NCBI RefSeq assembly: GCF_018588885.1
Contig: NZ_JAFFIW010000016.1
Coordinates: 1 to 64,000, forward strand
Direction: 5' to 3'
Source of the DNA: Mesorhizobium sp. dw_380
Lineage (GTDB): Bacteria > Pseudomonadota > Alphaproteobacteria > Rhizobiales > Rhizobiaceae
Length of the DNA: 64,000 nt
How positions within the stretch are numbered: the first letter of the stretch is position 1; each line of letters opens with the position of its first letter. Under the pieces are notes generated by a model. The model saw only the letters and a list, made by a program, of their open reading frames with translations. It made no database searches and was not told the origin of the DNA. Shown piece by piece: positions 61,635-64,000 of the stretch. The position numbers were made by a program, and so were the translations under genes.

Positions 61635-64000
61635 GCCGCCACCCCCAGCGCTTCCGCCTCGGCAATCAGCGCGGCGAGATCGTCGTCGATGGAGTTGCGC
61701 AAGGGATGCCAAAGGCCACGCCGACGCGCCGACAGGAAGCGCTCGGCGATGACTTTCGCGGCGGCGGGATTCTCGCGCAGGATAAAGGCGCGAACTTCGG
61801 CGTCGCCGACATAGGCGTCGTGCACGGCCTCGATCAGCGTGCCCGATATGGCATGGGTGGTTTCGGCGAAACCGACCAGCCGGTCGACCGTCTCGGCGAA
61901 TTCGGAGGCGCCGCGGGGGCCGTGCCGCATCTGGCCTGATATGAAGCGGGGATTGACGGCGCGGGCGCGCACGACGCGGGCCACCGCCTCGCCGACCGAA
62001 CGTGGCTTTGGCTTTTGCGGGTCCGTGGTGTCGAGCACGATGACGTCGGCGTTCCTGCCAAGCGCCGCGAGCGCTGCCGAAAAGCCGCCGATGAAGGCGA
62101 CGTCGGCGGAACCTTCGAGAATGTCGCGGCCGGGGTCGTCGCCGGTGTGGACCAGAAGATCGGCCTCGGCAATACGCCCCTCGAAGACGCCGGGCGCCGA
62201 TATGCCTTCGCCACCCGCGCCGCCATAGGCGTGCGAGGTGGCATCGAGATAGGCGCGGCCGATCTCTTCGCGCGCGCCCCAGCCGCCGCCCGACAGGAGA
62301 TCCTCGACGCCGGCGCCATAGGTGCCGGGCGAGGTGCCGAAGATGCGCGGGCTGATTTTTCCATCGGCGCGGGTTTTGGCGGCGAGCGGGTTTTCCAAAC
62401 CCTCCTCGTCGCGCGCGGCGACGGCGTTGGCGGCGGCATCGATCAGCGCGATCTGGGTCGGGAACATGTCGCGGAACAGGCCTGATATGCGCCAGGTGAC
62501 ATCGACGCGCGGGCGGCCGAGCGTAGCCGGCGGCAGCACTTCGATGCCGGTGATGCGGCCGGTCGCGGCATCCCATTGCGGCCGGCATCCCATCAGCGCC
62601 AGGCCTTGCGCGATCTCCTCTCCGCCGGTGCGCAGCGAAGCCGAGCCCCAGAGGTCTGTCACCAGCGAACGCGGCCAGTCGCCATGCGACTGCATGTAGC
62701 CGCGCACCACTTCCTCCGCCGCTGTCCGGCCCAGCTCATAGGCGGTCGGCGTCGGCATGGTGCGCGGGTCGGAGGTGAACAGGTTGCGGCCGGTGGGCAA
62801 GACATCGGAACGGCCGCGCGCGGGCGCGCCGGCTGGACCTGCCTTGACGTGGCGGCCATCGAGTGCCGCAAGCAGCGCCATCTTTTCGGCCTCCGCGCTC
62901 TGGCGGCGCATGGCGTCGGGCTCGCCCTCGGGCGCGCGGCCATAGATATGCAGCCCATCCTTGATGGCGAAATCCTTGAGGTCGCAGAGCCAGGCGTCGA
63001 TGCGGCGCAGCGCCTCGTCGGGCGCGACGGTCCTGGCGACGCCAGCTTCCGAGGCGAGGCCGGTTTTCTGTGCGGTGTCGACGATCAGCCTGGCGAGACG
63101 GTCGCGACGGCGGCGGTCGAGGCCGTCGGCCTGGGCGTATTCGTCGACCAGACGTTCGAGCTTGTGCTGATCCTCGTCCAATCCGGCGCCGGTCAGCGGC
63201 GGCGGCAGATGGCCAAGGGTAACGGCGGCGATGCGCCGCTTGGCCTGTGCGGCCTCGCCGGGGTTGGAGACGATGAAGGGATAGATGACGGGCAATGCAC
63301 CCGTGACGATCTCGGGAAAACAGGTTTTCGAGAGGGCAACCGTCTTGCCCGGCAGCCATTCCAGCGTGCCATGCGCGCCGACATGGATGAGAGCGTGGAC
63401 GCCAAGCGTTTTGCGCAGCCAGAGGCCGAAGGCGAGGAGTGCATGGCGCGGGGGGAGCATCGGGTCGTGGTAGTCGGCGCGACGGTCGGCGGAGCGGCCG
63501 CGGTCCGGGGCGAGCGCGACGGTGACGTTGCCGAAGGTGGCGGCGCGGAAGGGGAAGTGTTTTTTGCTTGATAGCGAAGGTTCGCGCGAGGCGCCCCCCT
63601 CTGTCCTGCCGGACATCTCCCCCACTTGGGGGGAGATTGGCAGTTCCGTTGCCGGCTCTCTTCCTTCAACGGTTGAGATTGGCGAAAGCGGTGATGACGG
63701 CGTAATCTCCCCACCTGTGGGGGAGATGTCCGGCAGGACAGAGGGGGGCGCCTCGCGCAAACCTATTTCGTCTTCTGCTTTTCCCCACGCGGCCTCGACG
63801 GCAGTCATTGCCTCAACTGGCAGATACTTCGAAAGGTCGATATAATCATCCAACCCGAGCCCATCACTGCCGCGCTCCAGCAAATCCAGCAGCGCACGCG
63901 GCGATTGCGGAATCCCCTCAGCCACATAACCCTGCTCGCTCAGGTCATGCAGCATCGCCAGCACGCTCGACGGAACGTCGAGGCCGACGGCATAGCCCGT
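61631..64000 (-). CDS. cobN: CobN, cobaltochelatase subunit (partial), with in-frame palindromic insertion
   Basis: C-terminal 789 residues of the large cobaltochelatase subunit, which inserts cobalt into hydrogenobyrinic acid a,c-diamide with the CobS/CobT AAA subunits. The N-terminal part lies beyond the window; the frame is open through 64000 (GYAVGLDVPSSVLAML). Seen: FRAATFGNVTVALAPDRGR, HALIHVGAHGTLEWLPGK, QIALIDAAANAVAARDEEG and MRHGPRGASEFAETVDRLVGFAE. About 62 residues just before FPFRAATFGNV come from the palindromic element. Confidence 0.95.
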   Translation of the reverse strand, partial: TGYAVGLDVPSSVLAMLHDLSEQGYVAEGIPQSPRALLDLLERGSDGLGLDDYIDLSKYLPVEAMTAVEAAWGKAEDEIGLREAPPSVLPDISPTGGEITPSSPLSPISTVEGREPATELPISPQVGEMSGRTEGGASREPSLSSKKHFPFRAATFGNVTVALAPDRGRSADRRADYHDPMLPPRHALLAFGLWLRKTLGVHALIHVGAHGTLEWLPGKTVALSKTCFPEIVTGALPVIYPFIVSNPGEAAQAKRRIAAVTLGHLPPPLTGAGLDEDQHKLERLVDEYAQADGLDRRRRDRLARLIVDTAQKTGLASEAGVARTVAPDEALRRIDAWLCDLKDFAIKDGLHIYGRAPEGEPDAMRRQSAEAEKMALLAALDGRHVKAGPAGAPARGRSDVLPTGRNLFTSDPRTMPTPTAYELGRTAAEEVVRGYMQSHGDWPRSLVTDLWGSASLRTGGEEIAQGLALMGCRPQWDAATGRITGIEVLPPATLGRPRVDVTWRISGLFRDMFPTQIALIDAAANAVAARDEEGLENPLAAKTRADGKISPRIFGTSPGTYGAGVEDLLSGGGWGAREEIGRAYLDATSHAYGGAGGEGISAPGVFEGRIAEADLLVHTGDDPGRDILEGSADVAFIGGFSAALAALGRNADVIVLDTTDPQKPKPRSVGEAVARVVRARAVNPRFISGQMRHGPRGASEFAETVDRLVGFAETTHAISGTLIEAVHDAYVGDAEVRAFILRENPAAAKVIAERFLSARRRGLWHPLRNSIDDDLAALIAEAEALGVAA
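63578..63764. repeat. 187-bp coding palindromic element, copy 2 (inside cobN)
   Basis: Same length, ends, arms and orientation as the copy at 60777-60963. The outer 40 bp of each arm are almost identical to copy 1; the stem-tip bases and the spacer differ more, though both spacers keep two GAGATTGGC-like direct repeats. It is inside cobN, in the same reading frame relative to the host gene as copy 1. Confidence 0.95.

Noticed and set aside
61635..62588. 318-codon N-terminal extension of cobG
   Set aside because: It is an Arg-rich out-of-frame reading of cobN. The real cobG start overlaps the cobN stop at 61634.
50826..64000. Cobalamin riboswitch for the cob block
   Set aside because: I looked at the gaps around cobT, cobK/cobL and cobF and saw no B12-box-like sequence. 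The promoter of cobN lies beyond the window, so one could exist there.

Overview
The window looks like chromosomal DNA of a Mesorhizobium-type alphaproteobacterium (Rhizobiales). Reasons: high GC, the aerobic (cob-type) cobalamin pathway, the folA-hflK-hflC-degP-serB/miaA gene order, a BA14K-family protein, and intergenic palindromic repeats of a kind I associate with rhizobia. Species assignment is inference. I see no phage, IS element, CRISPR array, rRNA or symbiosis genes.

Layout. 1-1.0 kb: cobF on the minus strand, isolated from the main cob cluster and flanked by two different short tandem repeats. 1.1-6.7 kb: plus-strand housekeeping genes (DUF4424 protein, folA, hflK, hflC, DUF2065 protein, a small upstream ORF, degP), closed by a perfect bidirectional terminator. 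6.7-13.8 kb: acetyltransferase and serB (minus), miaA overlapping serB head to head, a diguanylate cyclase, a HerA-like ATPase, an XRE/cupin regulator and a second acetyltransferase. 13.8-18.6 kb: LysR regulator and an oxygenase pair that fits a TmpA/TmpB organophosphonate pathway, then a flavin monooxygenase. 18.6-22.2 kb: ilvI-ilvH behind a leader peptide/attenuator, and a LysE-type exporter. 22.4-28.6 kb: RND efflux adaptor and pump, then a cobalt-type nitrile hydratase with its activator. 28.7-37.8 kb: RecD-like helicase, STAS-like protein, pdxJ, two tandem kup potassium transporters, two SDR-type proteins and an HxlR regulator. 37.8-44.2 kb: GST/MarR and DUF1772/TetR pairs with visible operators, ilvC, BA14K protein, endonuclease-like protein and Nudix hydrolase. 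44.3-50.6 kb: a MacAB-like exporter, PhzF-like isomerase, tRNA-Lys(CTT), a small hypothetical gene and a DUF5996 protein. 50.8-64 kb: the cobalamin block.

The cobalamin block is read mostly leftward: cobN (cut by the window end), cobG, cobH, cobI and cobJ, then cobL, cobE, cobM, cobA, cobB, cobS and cobT. Most neighbours share 4-bp stop/start overlaps. cobK lies between the two runs on the opposite strand. With cobF at the other end of the window this covers most steps from uroporphyrinogen III to the corrin ring, plus cobalt insertion (CobN) and lower-ligand attachment (CobS, CobT).

The most unusual feature is a 187-bp near-palindromic element present once inside cobG and once inside cobN. 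Both copies lie in the middle of the coding sequence, keep the reading frame, and add about 62 residues at what look like linker or loop positions. Because the element is an inverted repeat, the same peptide is open on both strands. This resembles in concept the coding palindromic elements of Rickettsia. Other points of interest are the tmpAB-like pair, the ilvI attenuator, the degP upstream ORF, the mosaic kup duplication and the overlapping serB/miaA starts.
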